From Ampelomyces quisqualis (taxonomy: Eukaryota; Ascomycota; Dothideomycetes; Pleosporales; Phaeosphaeriaceae): a stretch of 64,000 nucleotides of DNA. The stretch covers positions 992,001 to 1,056,000 of the forward strand of contig JAGTXZ010000008.1 of assembly GCA_018398575.1 (NCBI GenBank), in the 5' to 3' direction. The position numbers and the translations under genes were made by a program. Each line of letters begins with the position of its first letter. The first letter of the stretch is position 1. Shown one piece after another: positions 21,801 through 34,036 of this stretch. A model generated the notes under the pieces. It was not told the DNA's origin and searched no databases. It saw only the letters and a program-made list of their open reading frames with translations.

Positions 21801-24052
21801 CCTAAGTTATCTATTAAAGTTCTAACAACTCTCTAGGCTTGCAGTAAGCTAGCTAAGACTTAGAGTATAGGTAATAACAAGCTTTAAGCTTAGATAGCCT
21901 AGCATTGCACGCTAACTCTAACAGCCTCTCTACCTGCCCTTTAGTCTATTACTTAGACATTTTTTATAAAACTAATTTTCTCTAGCTATTATAGCAATAA
22001 GACTTCTAAGCTTTATATTTATAAAAAGGTTACTTTCTCTTATAATACTATCTATAACTAGCGTAAGTAGATTTTAAATATCTTGTTAGCTGTTTTAGAC
22101 TAATTTATTTGTAGTTATAGTAATATTATCTAGCTAAATTACTATTAAGGTTATTACTTAGCTCTAGCACATACTTTTTAAGGTTAAAACTAATAAAGAA
22201 AACCTTTCTCTGCTGCTTACTAACTGCGCCCTATCTTCTAAGCTTATAGAAGAAAGTAGATATATACTAGCTATCTAGTTTAACTCCTTTAACATAAAGA
22301 CTAATAGAATCTTAGTTAAAGATTACTTTTGCTTAGGTATAGGCTGTAACTTTCTTAAGAACAACCTAGCTACACTTATTCTATATTACAGTTAGTCTGC
22401 TTATATATACCTAGACTCTAGCTAATATAATATTTAGCCTTATAGCTGCTGCGTAAAGAGTAATTGCAAATACGCTTTTAGTAAGTATTATAGTATTGTT
22501 TATAATAGAAAGTAGCTGCTCTATAGTGCTTACACTAACTACTTCTATAATATAAGCTTTTAGGCTTGTTTTTATATAGGTAAGTTGCTAACTCTTGTTT
22601 AGAAATACTTTTCTTTAGAAACTTCTTTAGAATTACGCTAACATTATAGTAGCTTAGGTAATTTAAAGTAATCTATTAATTAAAATAGCCTTAACGCTTA
22701 TAATATTCTGCTAACACTACCTATTTCTGCTATATAGAGTGTTAGAGAATATACGTCTTGCTCTTAGTTTCTTATTTTAACCTGCTAGGCTACTATAAGG
22801 TTTAATTAGAGTTTGTTTGTTTAGAGTAGGCTGCTGCGCAATATTAGTAGCTAATAACAAGAGCTATTATAGTAAAAGGCCTTGCGTAACTAAAGAGCTG
22901 CTAGAGCTTTCTAATAATAGCAACTCTAATTTTAATCCTAGTTAGGCTGTTAAACTAGATTCTTAATCTAGGTCTAAAGATAAGGCTAGTAAGTCTATAG
23001 ATACTGTTACTAAGAATATTGTTTATAATTGAGATAAGATAGAGGTTAACGTTAATATACCTATTAATGCTATTAGTAATAGCGTTACTTTCTTTAAAGC
23101 TTCTATATATTTAGAAGTCTAAAGTAGAATGTTATATAGCGTTGCGCTAATATAGCTTCTAAATAGCAAATGCATAGGCTAGTTTTAATAGTATTACTCT
23201 TAATAGCTTATAGGATTATTATAAACTACTATGTAATATAGCTTTTCTTATTATTTACTTTTGTTCTTATAGATACCTTAAATCTATTTTAACAACTTTA
23301 TATTTAGATCTGTTAAAGTTTAGGTTTTTTATAATACGCACTCTAATAGCTCTTTAGCGCGTCTCTGCTAATTGTTCTAAATCTAAATTTTTATCCTTAT
23401 CTATCTTAGTAGCGTTCTTAAGTCTCTTAGAACACTAGCGCACTACTAATTCTTCTACTAGTTATAAAATATCCTACCTATAGCTAGAAAGTATCTAGTC
23501 TTTAGTCTTGTTAGTAGATAGGCTCTAGTTAATAAGCTTTAGTTCTATTTTAGTGCGCTAATAGAACTTCTTTAACCTGTTACCTAGCGTGTAGCTTTAA
23601 AACAGTGCTCTATTAAGCTTCTTAAAGTTGTACTAGCTCTTTTCTCTAACCTTATGTATTCTAAATAGCCCTTGCTATTTTAGAAAGAACTTACTAAGCA
23701 CTAATTAGTTGTTATTGTAGTAGAAATCCCTTAGTAACACTAGGTTACTAACCTTTAACTTGTCTGCCCTTATAACTCTACTCTTATTAAAGTAGTTCTT
23801 ATTTTTATTTCTTAACTAAACAGTTTTGGTAATTAACTTCTGTAGCCTAATATCTCTCTTTTTAAATTAATAAGCTCTTATAGCTAAGAGTAAAGTAGTA
23901 TTAGTTACCTTCTTTTAGAGTAGTGTTTACTAAGTAGGTATACATAATTCTATAGGCAGGACGTGCTTGCAACTATAGGTAAGGAAAGCTAGAGTTTCTC
24001 TTATAGCACGTTTTACGCTAGTCTAATTAGCCTATAGAACTTAGTCTAAGTA
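18801..24052 (-). mobile_element. Ty3/gypsy copy A, distal (3') part
   Basis: About 22060-24052 is the reverse complement of 54322-56290 in copy B, so it is the region just downstream of the integrase core of a minus-strand gypsy element. The pol of copy A lies on the far side of E1 (43113-48640). From 22060 left to 18801 no counterpart exists in B, because B diverges there, so attribution to copy A is tentative. Damage is heavy. No LTR could be delimited at this end. Confidence 0.65.
19600..23200 (+). pseudogene. Cys-containing ORF remnant, antisense to the gypsy pol
   Basis: The plus strand reads as coding over long stretches once TAA/TAG are taken as Gln/Trp. One part, near 19.85-20.25 kb, includes KHLYSCCVRAS. 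A second, near 20.64-20.94 kb, is Asn/Ser/Lys-rich. A third, near 22.0-23.0 kb, includes PYSCCVKSNCKYAF. The repeated YSCCV motif suggests a duplicated Cys-rich module. Frame shifts separate the parts, so it may be more than one gene. It runs opposite to copy A's pol, and the equivalent in copy B (55.3-56.3 kb) is also antisense to pol. I do not recognise the family. Confidence 0.4.
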
Positions 24053-24118
24053 GTTAATGTAACAACGCAGGTAGGTACAGCTATTAGAATCAAATTGGAT
24101 ACGTATTAGAGGCATATA
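24053..24118 (+). repeat. Solo LTR, left fragment with 5-bp target duplication
   Basis: GTTAA (24053-24057) is followed by TGTAACAACG from 24058. The matching end, TGTTACA then GTTAA, is at 43106-43117 on the other side of E1. Together they give a 300-bp LTR (61 + 241 - 2 duplicated TA bases), ends TG...CA, with perfect 7-bp inverted termini TGTAACA/TGTTACA. Gypsy copy B has a single GTTAA at the same place (54322-54326), so this is an insertion into copy A. No second LTR or internal region is present, hence a solo LTR. Strand is arbitrary. Confidence 0.85.
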
Positions 24119-24129
24119 CGTTAGGAAAA
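24119..24129 (+). repeat. E1 terminal inverted repeat, right-type end
   Basis: CGTTAGGAAAA followed by CACAACGTTAGCAACA. This inner flank matches the right end of the 846-bp element at 62319-63164, identifying it as the family's right-type terminus. Confidence 0.85.
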
Positions 24130-24138
24130 CACAACGTT

Positions 24139-24166
24139 AGCAACATCTGCAACATTAGCAACACTG
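24139..24166 (+). repeat. E1 subterminal 9-bp repeats, 24-kb end
   Basis: Three units in 9-bp register: AGCAACATC, TGCAACATT, AGCAACACT, then a decayed fourth. The same motif class occurs at the other E1 end and in both ends of the 846-bp element. Subterminal arrays like this are typical transposase-binding sites in CACTA/KDZ-like elements (inference). Confidence 0.6.
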
Positions 24167-24849
24167 TTAACATAACTATACTGCTAGCTACCAGACAGTT
24201 CTTAACTATGCTCTGCTGTGCTAAGTAACAACAGTAATGCCTAGTATACTATTATTAGCAGCCTAGTTTGTAGAACCCTTTTGCAAAATAGTTTATAGTT
24301 CTTGTGTTTAATATAGCTTTGCACTGTCTGCATAACTGTATTGCTAGTTAGCAGCCTGTTCTTAACTGTGCCTAACTATAGTTTAAGTCTAAGGCAATCC
24401 CTTTAATAGCGCTGTTACTTAGTTTAGGTTTTGCTGTAAATCTATACTATTCTTGCGCTTTAAATTAATTTTGCGTTACGTCTACGTATATACTTCTTTT
24501 ACAATACTTTTTGCATTCTTGTGCTCCTAGGACTAGGCTACGTATCTACTTAAGCGTTTTTTATCCTACAGCTTTGCACAGTAGTGTACTGTACTCTGCA
24601 GTTCTACTGCTTAATTTACCTAATTTACACTAGCCTCTTAAGCTTTATAGAGATTTCCTTATTACAATCCTACTTAATCTCTTCTCTTTCTGTTATTATA
24701 CCTTGCAGACTATTGCGCAACAATATCTTTACGTTCTGCTTCTTTAGAACTTTTGTTTCTAGATTGCTTTCTAGGTTGTACAGAATAATGCTCTTGCATA
24801 CGTCTGCTAGCTAGCCTAGTTAATATACTCTAAACATAAATTAGTCTTA

Positions 24850-27540
24850 GGTGCCCTGTTTGTCTTAAGGCTCTGTAATTATAACCTTATTTGCCTTAAT
24901 TAGCGTAATAGCTTCTACAAACGCTATTAACGCTACCAAAATAAATGTTAAGTCTAGGTCCCTCTATTTTGCTAATATAGCGTCTATTTTAGACTTTAGT
25001 ATTCCTCCCCTTAGTAGAAGAACTATATCTTTACTAAATTTTTTTTAAAGCTCTATCTAGAGCACTAGTTGCACACATAGTTTGTATAAGCTAATAAGGA
25101 TTTTGGCCTAAACGTTGCGTAGTACTATTTAATTATCTGCTAGGCTTCTCTAATTAGGATTAGGTCTAGTTTTAATATAGGTCCTCTTAGCCTCTAGCTC
25201 AATTGCCTTGTACTTTACACTATATACAAGTAGTAAGTTAAGGTTGTTAGTAAATATTCCTTTGTCTAGCTGCTAGAAGTACTGTTAGATATGCGTTAAT
25301 ATAAACTACTTAGTTTTCTTACTTCCTTTGCTTTTAAACAGCGCAGCCTTAAGCTAAGCTAGCATTAGAAATGTTGCAATACTCTGTATCTTAGCGCAGT
25401 TAAATATATATACGCTCTTAGCTTCTACGCTGTTTAGCTCTTCTTGTTATAGCACTATCTTGTATCTTGTTATTGCGTTAGCTATAAGCAATTAGAAGTT
25501 ATCTGTTTAGCATAGCTAGTAGAACGTTAGGAAGTTACCCTTAATGCCTAAAATCTTCTAGCTCTATAGGTCTTGCGTAACTAAAGTTTAACGCAGTATA
25601 AACCTTGCTGTAATCTTCTCTCCTAACGCTATAAGCGCTATGTACTTAGGAGAATTAAGCACGTTTTTAACTCCTTCTTGTGCCTTAGATAAGTAGGTGT
25701 CCTAGCCCTTTGCTATAACTAGGCCTAATATCTTTCTTGTCTCTCTTGTATTTATAACTTTCTTAATGCTTGCGTATATAGGGTTAGCAGTAGTAAACAG
25801 TTTAGAACTGTCTATATTGTCCTTCTTGCCTGTAAGATAGTGCTAGTTTAAGAAGTTCTTATTGTCTTGCAGTCTACTAAGCGCTAGGGAAATAAAAATA
25901 AGTATCTTGTAGAGACTCTTCTCTATTAGTGTACCTAAGAGGGCCTAAGCCTTCTACTAATAACTATAGTTCTTAACTTAAATAGTCTTGTACAAGTTAC
26001 CTATAATAGTATTCTTAGATTTGTAGTTATAGAACTTGTTAAAGATAATACGTCCCTATATTACTACGTAGCTAGAAATATCAAAGGCGTCTGTTGCGCT
26101 TACTTTGCTACCTCTTAATAATATTTTGCGTATAGTTGTAAGTCTTATAGTTTAGTATTTGTTAAGTACGCGTTTTACTAATATTGTATAGCTATATATA
26201 ATTATAAATTAGCTAGCAGATAGTGCTAGACAGTACGCAGTTGTACTTAAGTAAACTTTTAGTATGTAGCGTTCTTAGATGTACTACAGAACTGTCTCTA
26301 TATACTTCTTACTGTCCTTTGTAAATTTGTGCAGTAAGACGTTTTAGTTAAACGCTGCAAGGTGCTATTTAACTTGCAGATTAATTTTTATCTCTATTTC
26401 TTTGTCTGCTATTAGTGCGCCTATACCTTATAGGAGGGTATTATCTATAAAGTAGATATAGAGCGCAAGAGAGTCTTTTAAGTTGCACTATTTAGATTTG
26501 CGGAGGCCTATAGTAATAATTTTAGCCTTCTATGCAGCTAGTGCGCAGCTCTATCTGCTTACTATAGATACTGCTAACTGTAGCTCTTCTAGCATTAAAG
26601 AGTTTTTTTTGCATGCACATAAAAATGTCTGTTAGTCTATTATAGAGCACTGTTCTTAACTATTGTTTTTAGCTCTATATTAACTAGTTTTATTCTTTAA
26701 TTAGTCTTCTTGCACTTTAGTCTAGTTCTTAAAGTGCGTATACTCTATAATTATTATAAGTACAGCTAATCTTGTTTTTTCTATACCTATTATGTTTCTA
26801 AATATGCTGCTATTGTCTAAAGATAGCTCTTTTTTGTAAAGTATGTAGGCTTCTATTAGTTAGTATACTGTAAATAGGACTGTTAGTCTCTATAATAAAT
26901 GTAGTATTATAGGCGCGTTATCCTTAAAGTCTTCTAGTACAGATCTAAAGAAGTTAGCTGCTTTCTACTATTTGTTCTCTTAGTAGTGTTCTATTGCTAC
27001 TCTAATTTAAGCTTACAGTTTATCTGCTGTCCTATCTTATGTATTAGTTGCGTAGATTATAGTTACAAGCTCTCTATAGTACACTTACCTTGCGTTTAGT
27101 AGGGCTTAGAGCTGCAGCCTTTCTTCTAACGCAAGTTGTTTTGCTAACTAGAGCTCTTTATCCTTATCTCTGTTACCTTTATTATACTCTTCTTATTCTT
27201 CTTTGCTGCTAGAGTAAGCATCTTCCTCTAGCAATCTTTATTGTTTTCTTATAGCACTCTTGCGTTTCTGTCTAAGTGTAGTAATTAGCGTAGATGTTGC
27301 GTTGTTTTGTGTTTGCGCAGCATCTTTGTCTCTACTTTCCTCTACTTTCTTTGTAGTGCTGTTATTCTGCTCCTCTAGGCGCTTAATTTTAGTAGTTAGG
27401 GTCTTAATGTGTATGTCTAGGCTGTTATCCTTCTTCTTCTTACTCCTGCTCTATCTGTTAAAGCGTTTGCTACTATTTGCTTTAAGTCCTGTTAATAGTT
27501 TGTAGGCTAGGTCTACTAGCGCTCTTGTTATCTTTTGTTA
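24850..27540 (-). pseudogene. E1 cargo: long unidentified protein with N-terminal coiled coil
   Basis: On the minus strand a single frame is readable for about 2.7 kb, with only TAA/TAG as stops. The start side (near 27.5 kb) is a charged coiled coil with KRLEEQNNSTTKKVEE and RKQQRLLEED. The middle is helical and the rest reads as a globular protein, with for example GRIIFNKFYNYKSKN and LSRLQDNKNFLNQHY. About 900 residues in total. I recognise no catalytic motif. Its preserved reading frame shows it was a real gene before RIP. The remnant upstream on the same strand (27550-28590) is in another frame and may be its 5' part across an intron or indel. Confidence 0.55.
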
Positions 27541-27549
27541 TTTATAGTT

Positions 27550-28590
27550 GTTGTCTTTAGTATTGTTGTTAAGCTCTAAGTAGAGGCGCCTTTACCTCTT
27601 GTCTCTAGTAGCACCTACTAGGTTTATAATGTTGCTGTTGCTGCCTAAAGTAAAGTGCACTATATTATGTAGTTAGCTATTGTTATTTATATACTATTCT
27701 AGGTTATATTACTACTAGGCTTAACTTTATCTTGTACTAGGGTCTAGCATTTAATTACAACGCCCTTAAGGCTTCTTATCTTAACGTATAAGTTAATAGT
27801 TACAGCTAGATTATTATTATTAGTAATTAGGCGCAGCGCTAACGCGTTAAATATCTTTAAAGTTCTAACTATGTACTAGTCTATAAATTTTGGTTGCAAT
27901 AGGTGTTTAACAAGTGCACTGTATTTAAGATGTTATAGCTTTATCTTAAAGTTACTGTCTTTAAGCTGCTGTTAACATGCAGCTGTTATTAGCCTTAAAA
28001 GTAAGAAGGTCTAGGTAGTTTAACAATGTACGCTGTCTATAATATAGACATTAACGTTATTAAGTAACAGTTTGGTTGTTATTATAGTAAGGCCTATTAG
28101 CTAGGTTACTAAAGTAGCAGAAGAACTTAAGACTACTAATGCTAACTGCGTGCGTTCTAGTTCTAAGTTTGCAGGTGTTAGCTATCTTTCTATGTGTTTA
28201 GCTTTAACTTTGTTGCTATAGTCTTAAATTTCTAAGATTATCTTCTTCTATACAGCGCTAGCTATTGCCTTATAGAATTCCTTTAGTATACTACTATTAG
28301 TTAGTTAAAGGCATGCAGTATACTTAAGCTATTTATCTGTTGTTAGGCTGCGTATTATCTTTAGGTAGTTAGCCTATAGGTATGCCTGTTTAATCTTGTT
28401 ATATGTGTTCTTGTGCCAGATAAAATCTGTTATCTCTTTAACCTATATGCGCTAGTCTACTATATTAATATTATAGCCTATTCTTACAATTGCCTATAAT
28501 ACGTTGTTAGTAGTTGTTGTCTTTGCATTACTTATGTACTATTTATTTAATTAAGGTAGCTGCTACTTGTACTTATTGTTGCAATTCTAT
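27550..28590 (-). pseudogene. E1 cargo: unidentified ORF upstream of the coiled-coil remnant
   Basis: About 340 codons on the minus strand are readable with TAA/TAG as Gln/Trp. Visible stretches include NAKTTTTNNVLQAIVRIGY, DFIWHKNTYNKIKQAY and LKIFNALALRLITNNN. It is Thr/Leu/Gln-rich and helical, with no known domain. It ends where the coiled-coil frame begins, so it may be the first exon of the same gene or a separate partner. Confidence 0.45.
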
Positions 28591-29009
28591 AACGCGCGCA
28601 TTATACAATATATTACGCGTAACAGTTAAGAATAGTGCAGGCAGGTGCAAGGACAGTAGAATAGCTACAGCTTAGTTAGCGTGTGTAGGTGTACTTGTGT
28701 TATATACTTACTTGTAATAGTGTTGTAATATACAGCGTAGTATAGTAAACGTAATATAGAAAATTATATATATTTATGTTGTAGCACTATTGTTGTTGTT
28801 GTGTAGTTGTAGTACATTTGTAGTAGCAACGCAGCATTATATAGTTATAGCAGTAGGTTAAATCATAGGTGCAGGTAAAAGTAAGTAGGGTTTTATCCTA
28901 GCATTATATAGCCTCTTACCTAGCACTAACGCGTTGTATTGTGTCTTTAAGGTAAGTAAAAGTATATTCTAAAGAAGCACTTCTTACTGCGTGTTATTCT
29001 TAGTGCAGC

Positions 29010-29352
29010 ACTATACAGTACTATATAGCACTATATAGCACTAAGCAAAATTCTTACTTCTTAGTTTTTTGCATTATAGTGTAAGTAACTTACCTCTTGT
29101 ATATTGTAGTAGTAGCACTCTCTTTAGTCTAGCAAGCAAACTTAGCTAAACCTACTAGTACTATTATAGTAGACAGGTCTACTATACAGTACTATAGGAC
29201 ACTATATAGCACTAAGCAAAATTCTTACCTTCTATGTTTTTGTATTATAATATAGGTAACTTACCTCTTGTATATTATGTTAGTAGCACTCTCTTTAGTC
29301 TAGTAGGTAAACTTAGCTAAACTTACTAGTGCTATTACAGTAGATAGGTTAC
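29010..29352. repeat. Two tandem copies of a 171-bp repeat
   Basis: The marker ACTAAGCAAAATTC occurs at 29040 and 29211, exactly 171 bp apart. The flanks TAACTTACCTCTTGTATATT and AGTAGCACTCTCTTTAGTCT also repeat. The stretch between 28.6 and 30.1 kb otherwise shows no readable gene. Confidence 0.75.
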
Positions 29353-30119
29353 GTAACAAGGCTGCGTTAGAATGTTTAAGTTGTATGCTAGCGTCTAGCA
29401 GTTTACGTAGAATTATAGAGAAGTTTTTTATGTGTCTATAGTTCTGTTAGCAAGAAAAGCTATCTATTGCCTTCTATTCCTTTGCACTATGTTGTTCTAT
29501 TGTAATTCTATATTATCTGTTAGTGCATCTAACGCCCTAGACTATATGCTATTAGCGTAGACAGTAGTTAATAGATCTCTATAGTGTACGCAGCTTGCAG
29601 CTAGCAAGAAAGTGTATAGCAGCCTACTTCTGTTATGCATTTTAACGTTAGTTTAAGACGTTTGTGTTTTTAACTAAATAATTCTGCCCTACGTTCTATA
29701 GATTTATTTGTAAGAAGATTAGTTTTCTCTTTTTAACACTAAGTTTACTATTAATATAGTAGTATTCCTTTGTTTAGGTGTTCTCTCTTAGCATTAGTAA
29801 CTAATGTTACAAATTATATAGTACGCAGTATCTTACAAAGAATACTGTTATTATCTATTATCTTATATTCTTGTATAATAGCCTTGTCTCTTGTTAATAT
29901 ATCTTGTAGTGTAGTGTCTCTGCTTAGTGCTAGTATACTAGGGTGCTTAACTTTCTACGCTGCTGTTCTGCCTAGATGTTACTATGCGTGCATAATTTCT
30001 TAACAACCCTACTCTTTTGGTTGCATAGATTATGTGCTACTACTTTAGATTATTAGTCTAGTCTTTAGCTAAATATAGTTAGTGCTAGGTAATTATTCTT
30101 TAATTTTAGTGTTTGCTAA

Positions 30120-31906
30120 GCTAATATTGTCTAGTTATTTTAGTTAATGCGCTAGCCAAAATACTAAAGATTGCAGGCCCTGTAAGATAATTTGTGTAAT
30201 AGCTATTCTTGTTCTAGTTAAGTATAGTATTGTTACGCTTTTCTAACTGTAACTACACTATAACATTACTCTTGGTTTTTACGCTTGCAAATAGCCTAGC
30301 GTTGTCTTATTTTAGGTATATAGTATTCTTGTGTTTGCATTAGCGTAGTCTTACTACCTAGTTATATATATCTTTTTAGCGTCTATCTTGCAGCTCTAAA
30401 GCCATCTATTTTATAGTTGCCTGTTATAGTACTCCTAGCTTATTAATATATTGCCTATTGTTTATAGTAAACTCTTGCTAACCTATGTACACCTGTAGTT
30501 AATCTATTATGTCTATTGCTTTGCAGTGTAATAGTCTAGGGAGTAATAGTACCTTACAGTTCTCCTTTATCTTGTTTAGGCTGTATATTGTAACAATATA
30601 GTCTAAGAGGTAGGCTAGATCTTTGTAGTTAGAATTACGCTCTTTAGGTAACTTAATAAAGCTTCTAACGTCTATACTATTAACAACGCGCATGTCTTTA
30701 AGCTAGTTAACTAAATTATTAAGCTTGTAGTAAGTCTTCTAGAAGTTAGCTATACATAGCTGTAGGCTATAGTATATGTTTAGATATATTAAGATCTGCT
30801 AGCTACTGTATATAGTCTTAGCTCTTATCTTATTATACTACGCGTAACATCTCTAGCAAATAGCGTAGATAATATCTATTGTCTTAGTAGGATGTTTGCC
30901 TATTATGCTTTTCTCTACTACAAAGTGTAGGAAATAGGCGCAGACTTTAGCCTTCTATGCGCAGGTAATACCTTAGTCTATTAGTTAGTATAATGTTGTG
31001 CTACCTACAGGCAGGAATATAACTCTATTATATTAGTAAGCATTGTAACCTCTATTGCTATAATAAGCCTGCAGTATATTAACACTATATATACTAAACA
31101 TTCTATAGTAATTAGCAGCTTATCTAAAGCTTAGCTACTGCGTGTTTGTAAGGCAGAAACCTATTAATTAGTAACAATACTTGTCTGTTTATGCAGTTAT
31201 CAAACTATTTTAGCTATTCTAGTATAATATTAGTGTCTATCTAGGTAGAATTATTGTCCTAATAGATATAACTAAGACTATAGATGTTTAGGTTCTTCTT
31301 ACTATCTATACAAGTTATGTAGTTTAAGAATCCTATAAACTATAGAGGCACTTAGTCTAAGCTATCTATATTTATACACAGCACACTAGTTATATACTCT
31401 CTATCTAGTCTGGGTCCAGCTTCTAGATTATCTGCTAACGTGTATTAGGGCAAGTGTTTCTAGTATATGCTAGCCTTGTCTATGTTATATAAATCCTTAG
31501 GCGCGTATCTACTTACTACGTCGCAAATCTCTTCTATTATAAGCTTAGTGTTCTTAACTGTTATACTACTGTAGTTGCCTACTATTTTTGCGAACTGTTT
31601 ATATAACTGCACGCCATATTGTTGTTTATATATAGTAAGCTATCTATTATTAAACTCTGGTATTTTGCAGCTGTTGTATTTAGGCAGCTGTTGCTAAAGT
31701 TAACGTGCAGTTTTGCAAATTATGTTATTAGTAACATTAACGTAGGCTACCTGCAACTCTATATACTAGTTATTTAGAGCTGCCTTAAGGGTTTCCTATT
31801 GCAGACGCCTATTGTGCGCGTAGTTATAGCTAGTATATTTAGTTTTGTTACTATCTAAGTGTTCTTGCGTTGTTAAGAGGATATTAGTTATATTATTTGG
31901 TTGCAT
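30120..31906 (-). pseudogene. CENP-B/pogo-like DDE transposase remnant in E1
   Basis: Minus strand, ATG at 31906 followed by about 595 codons, the usual size for fungal pogo/Fot1-type transposases. The N-terminal CENP-B-type helix-turn-helix is readable (KAALNNQYIELQ, then ARQLQQQLPKYNS and PEFNNRQLTIYKQQYGVQ). Then comes the DDE_1 catalytic core: YNIDKAS, ITSVLCINIDS (first Asp), QVLLLINRF at the second Asp position, which now reads Asn, and VIFLPVGSTTLYQLIDQGI (third Asp). Losses of Trp and Asp codons fit RIP. The only long intact stretch is the 64-codon frame 30499-30693. TA target duplication is the hallmark of this superfamily and also of E1, so it may be E1's own mobility gene. Alternatively it is a nested Fot1-like element whose ends I could not find. 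Confidence 0.8.
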
Positions 31907-32307
31907 ATAGTAGTAAAAGGCTCTAGTAGCCTATATAGCAAGTTGTTGTAGTGTTAAATATAGAAATAATACCTTATATTTATAAACCTTAACACGTTCT
32001 GTAATAGTCTAGGCATAACTATGTTACTAGTTAGGCGTTAGACCTTAACCTATCTATAAACTAGATAATATAGGCTTAATGTTGTAGTAGCAGAATAACT
32101 GTAGAAACTAGATGTATTTATAATAAGCAATCTACTATCTAATATAGTAAAGATAATATACTTGCGCATGCTAATACTCTAGTAGCTACTTATAGTATTT
32201 AATATAAAACAAAATCTAAACTTAGCCTTAAACCTATACTAGTATTATTATAGCACTAATTAGTTGCTCTAGGTGCCTATTACAGTAGATAGCTCGCAAT
32301 TAACGCT

Positions 32308-32711
32308 AATAGTACTCTCTAGTAGACAATAGTTGTAGACAGTGCAACGCAACTGTAGCTGCTAGTTATTAAAAGAGCCTGCTGTAGTAGTAGGTTGCGT
32401 ACAGCACTAGTAGTATTCTCTAGTAGATAATAGTTGCTAACAGTGCAACGTAACTGTAGCTGCTAGTTATTAGAAGAGCCTACTGCAGTAGTAGGTAGCG
32501 TGCAGCACTAGTAGTATTCTCTAGTAGACAATAGTTGCTAACAGTGCAACGCAACTATAGCTACTAGTTGTTAGAAGAGCCTACTGCAGTAGTAGGTAGC
32601 GTGCAGCACTAGTAGTATTCTCTAGTAGATAATAGTTACTAACAGTGTAACGCAACTATAGCTGCTAGTTGTTAGAAAAGCCTAATTATAGAGATTAATG
32701 CGTTTAAAGTG
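32308..32711. repeat. 101-bp tandem repeat, four copies
   Basis: The marker AGTAGTATTCTCTAGTAGA recurs at about 32308, 32409, 32510 and 32611, giving a 101-bp period. Each unit contains AATAGTTG, CAGTGCAACGCAACT and AGAAGAGCCTACTGCAG. It is located upstream of the pogo-like gene's 5' end. It does not look coding. Confidence 0.8.
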
Positions 32712-33301
32712 TTTGCTGCCTTATATACTATATATAAGATTTATAAAGTATTGCGCATTACTTCTTATGTATGTTTGTCTCTGCTAAGCGTCTCTAAGAC
32801 AAATAAATGCAGGCCTGTTATTTTAATTTATACAGGTGTTCTTTAAAGTCTTAGTTATGCCTACTAGCGTAGTAGGTATCCTTTTTGTTACTAGCTAGCA
32901 GCATCTTAGTGTAGATAAGTTTAATGCGCGTAACCTCTTTGCGTTAATAGAAGTTCTTAAAGCTGTAATAAAGCTTAGTAATAATAGGAGGCTTAATATT
33001 GTGTAAGTTGTGGTTAGAATATCTTAATATCTAGACGTTAGATTACTGCTTATAGAGTCTAATAGAAATATATTGTATATAGTATAAGAGAGGTTATAGC
33101 TGCTTAGGTAGGCTTTGCTGTTAAAGAGCCTAATAAAAGTGCTAGGATAGAGATGTCCTAACAAACAACTGCAACTCTACGTTGTTCTTAATTTTTGCCT
33201 GTAACAATATATAGACAAAAGCATGTAAATTGTAGTTGTATCTCTAATATTTTCTAGTTACCTAACAGCATAAGAATTGTGTTCTTAAGTTAGGCTAAGT
33301 T

Positions 33302-34036
33302 ATTAATATATATTGCAGGATATAATAAAGTTATTGCAACAATAGCGCTTTTAAGTTAAGCTAAGTTGTTAATGTGCGCACTAGAATGCTATTGTAGTTG
33401 TTGTTATAGAGATCCTTGCTTTTAAACACGCTATAAGGTATCTTAGTCAAGTAATAGTGTTGCAGGACATAACAAAGTTATTGCAATAACAGCGCTCTTA
33501 AGTTAGGCTAAGTTGTTAATATGCGTACTAGAATGCTATTGTAGTTATTGTTGTAGAGATTCTTGCTTTCAAACACACTATAAGGTATCTTGGTTAAGTA
33601 ATAGTGTTGCAGGACATAACAAAGTTGTTGCAATAACAGCGCTTTTAAGTTAGGCTAAGTTGTTAATGTGCGCATTAGAATGCTATTATAGCTATTATTG
33701 TAGAGATCCTTGCTTTTGAATACGCTATAAGGTATCTTAGTTAAGTAATAGTGTTGCAGGACATAACAAAGTTGTTGCAACAATAGCGCTCTTAAGTTAG
33801 GCTAAGTTGTTAATGTGCGCATTAGGATGCTATTATAGCTGTTATTGTAGAGATTCTTGCTTTTAAATACGCTATAAGGTATCTTAGTTAAGTAATAGTG
33901 TTGCAGGATATAATAAAGTTGTTGCAACAATAGCGCTCTTAAGTTAGGCCAAGTTGTTAATATGCGCCCTAGAATGCTATTGTAGCTGTTGTTGTAGAGA
34001 TCCTTGTTGTCAAACACGTTATAAGGTATCTTAGTT
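33302..34036. repeat. 147-bp tandem repeat, five copies
   Basis: AAGTAATAGTGTTGCAGG starts at 33449, 33596, 33743 and 33890, exactly 147 bp apart each time, and homology breaks at 34037. A less similar first copy begins near 33302. Units carry AACAAAGTTGTTGCAA, AGTTAGGCTAAGTTGTTAAT and GCTATAAGGTATCTTAGTT. There is little length variation, so point changes rather than indels separate copies. Confidence 0.9.

Noticed and set aside
32308..34036. CRISPR array
   Set aside because: Repeats are long, contiguous tandem units without spacers, in a eukaryotic transposon.
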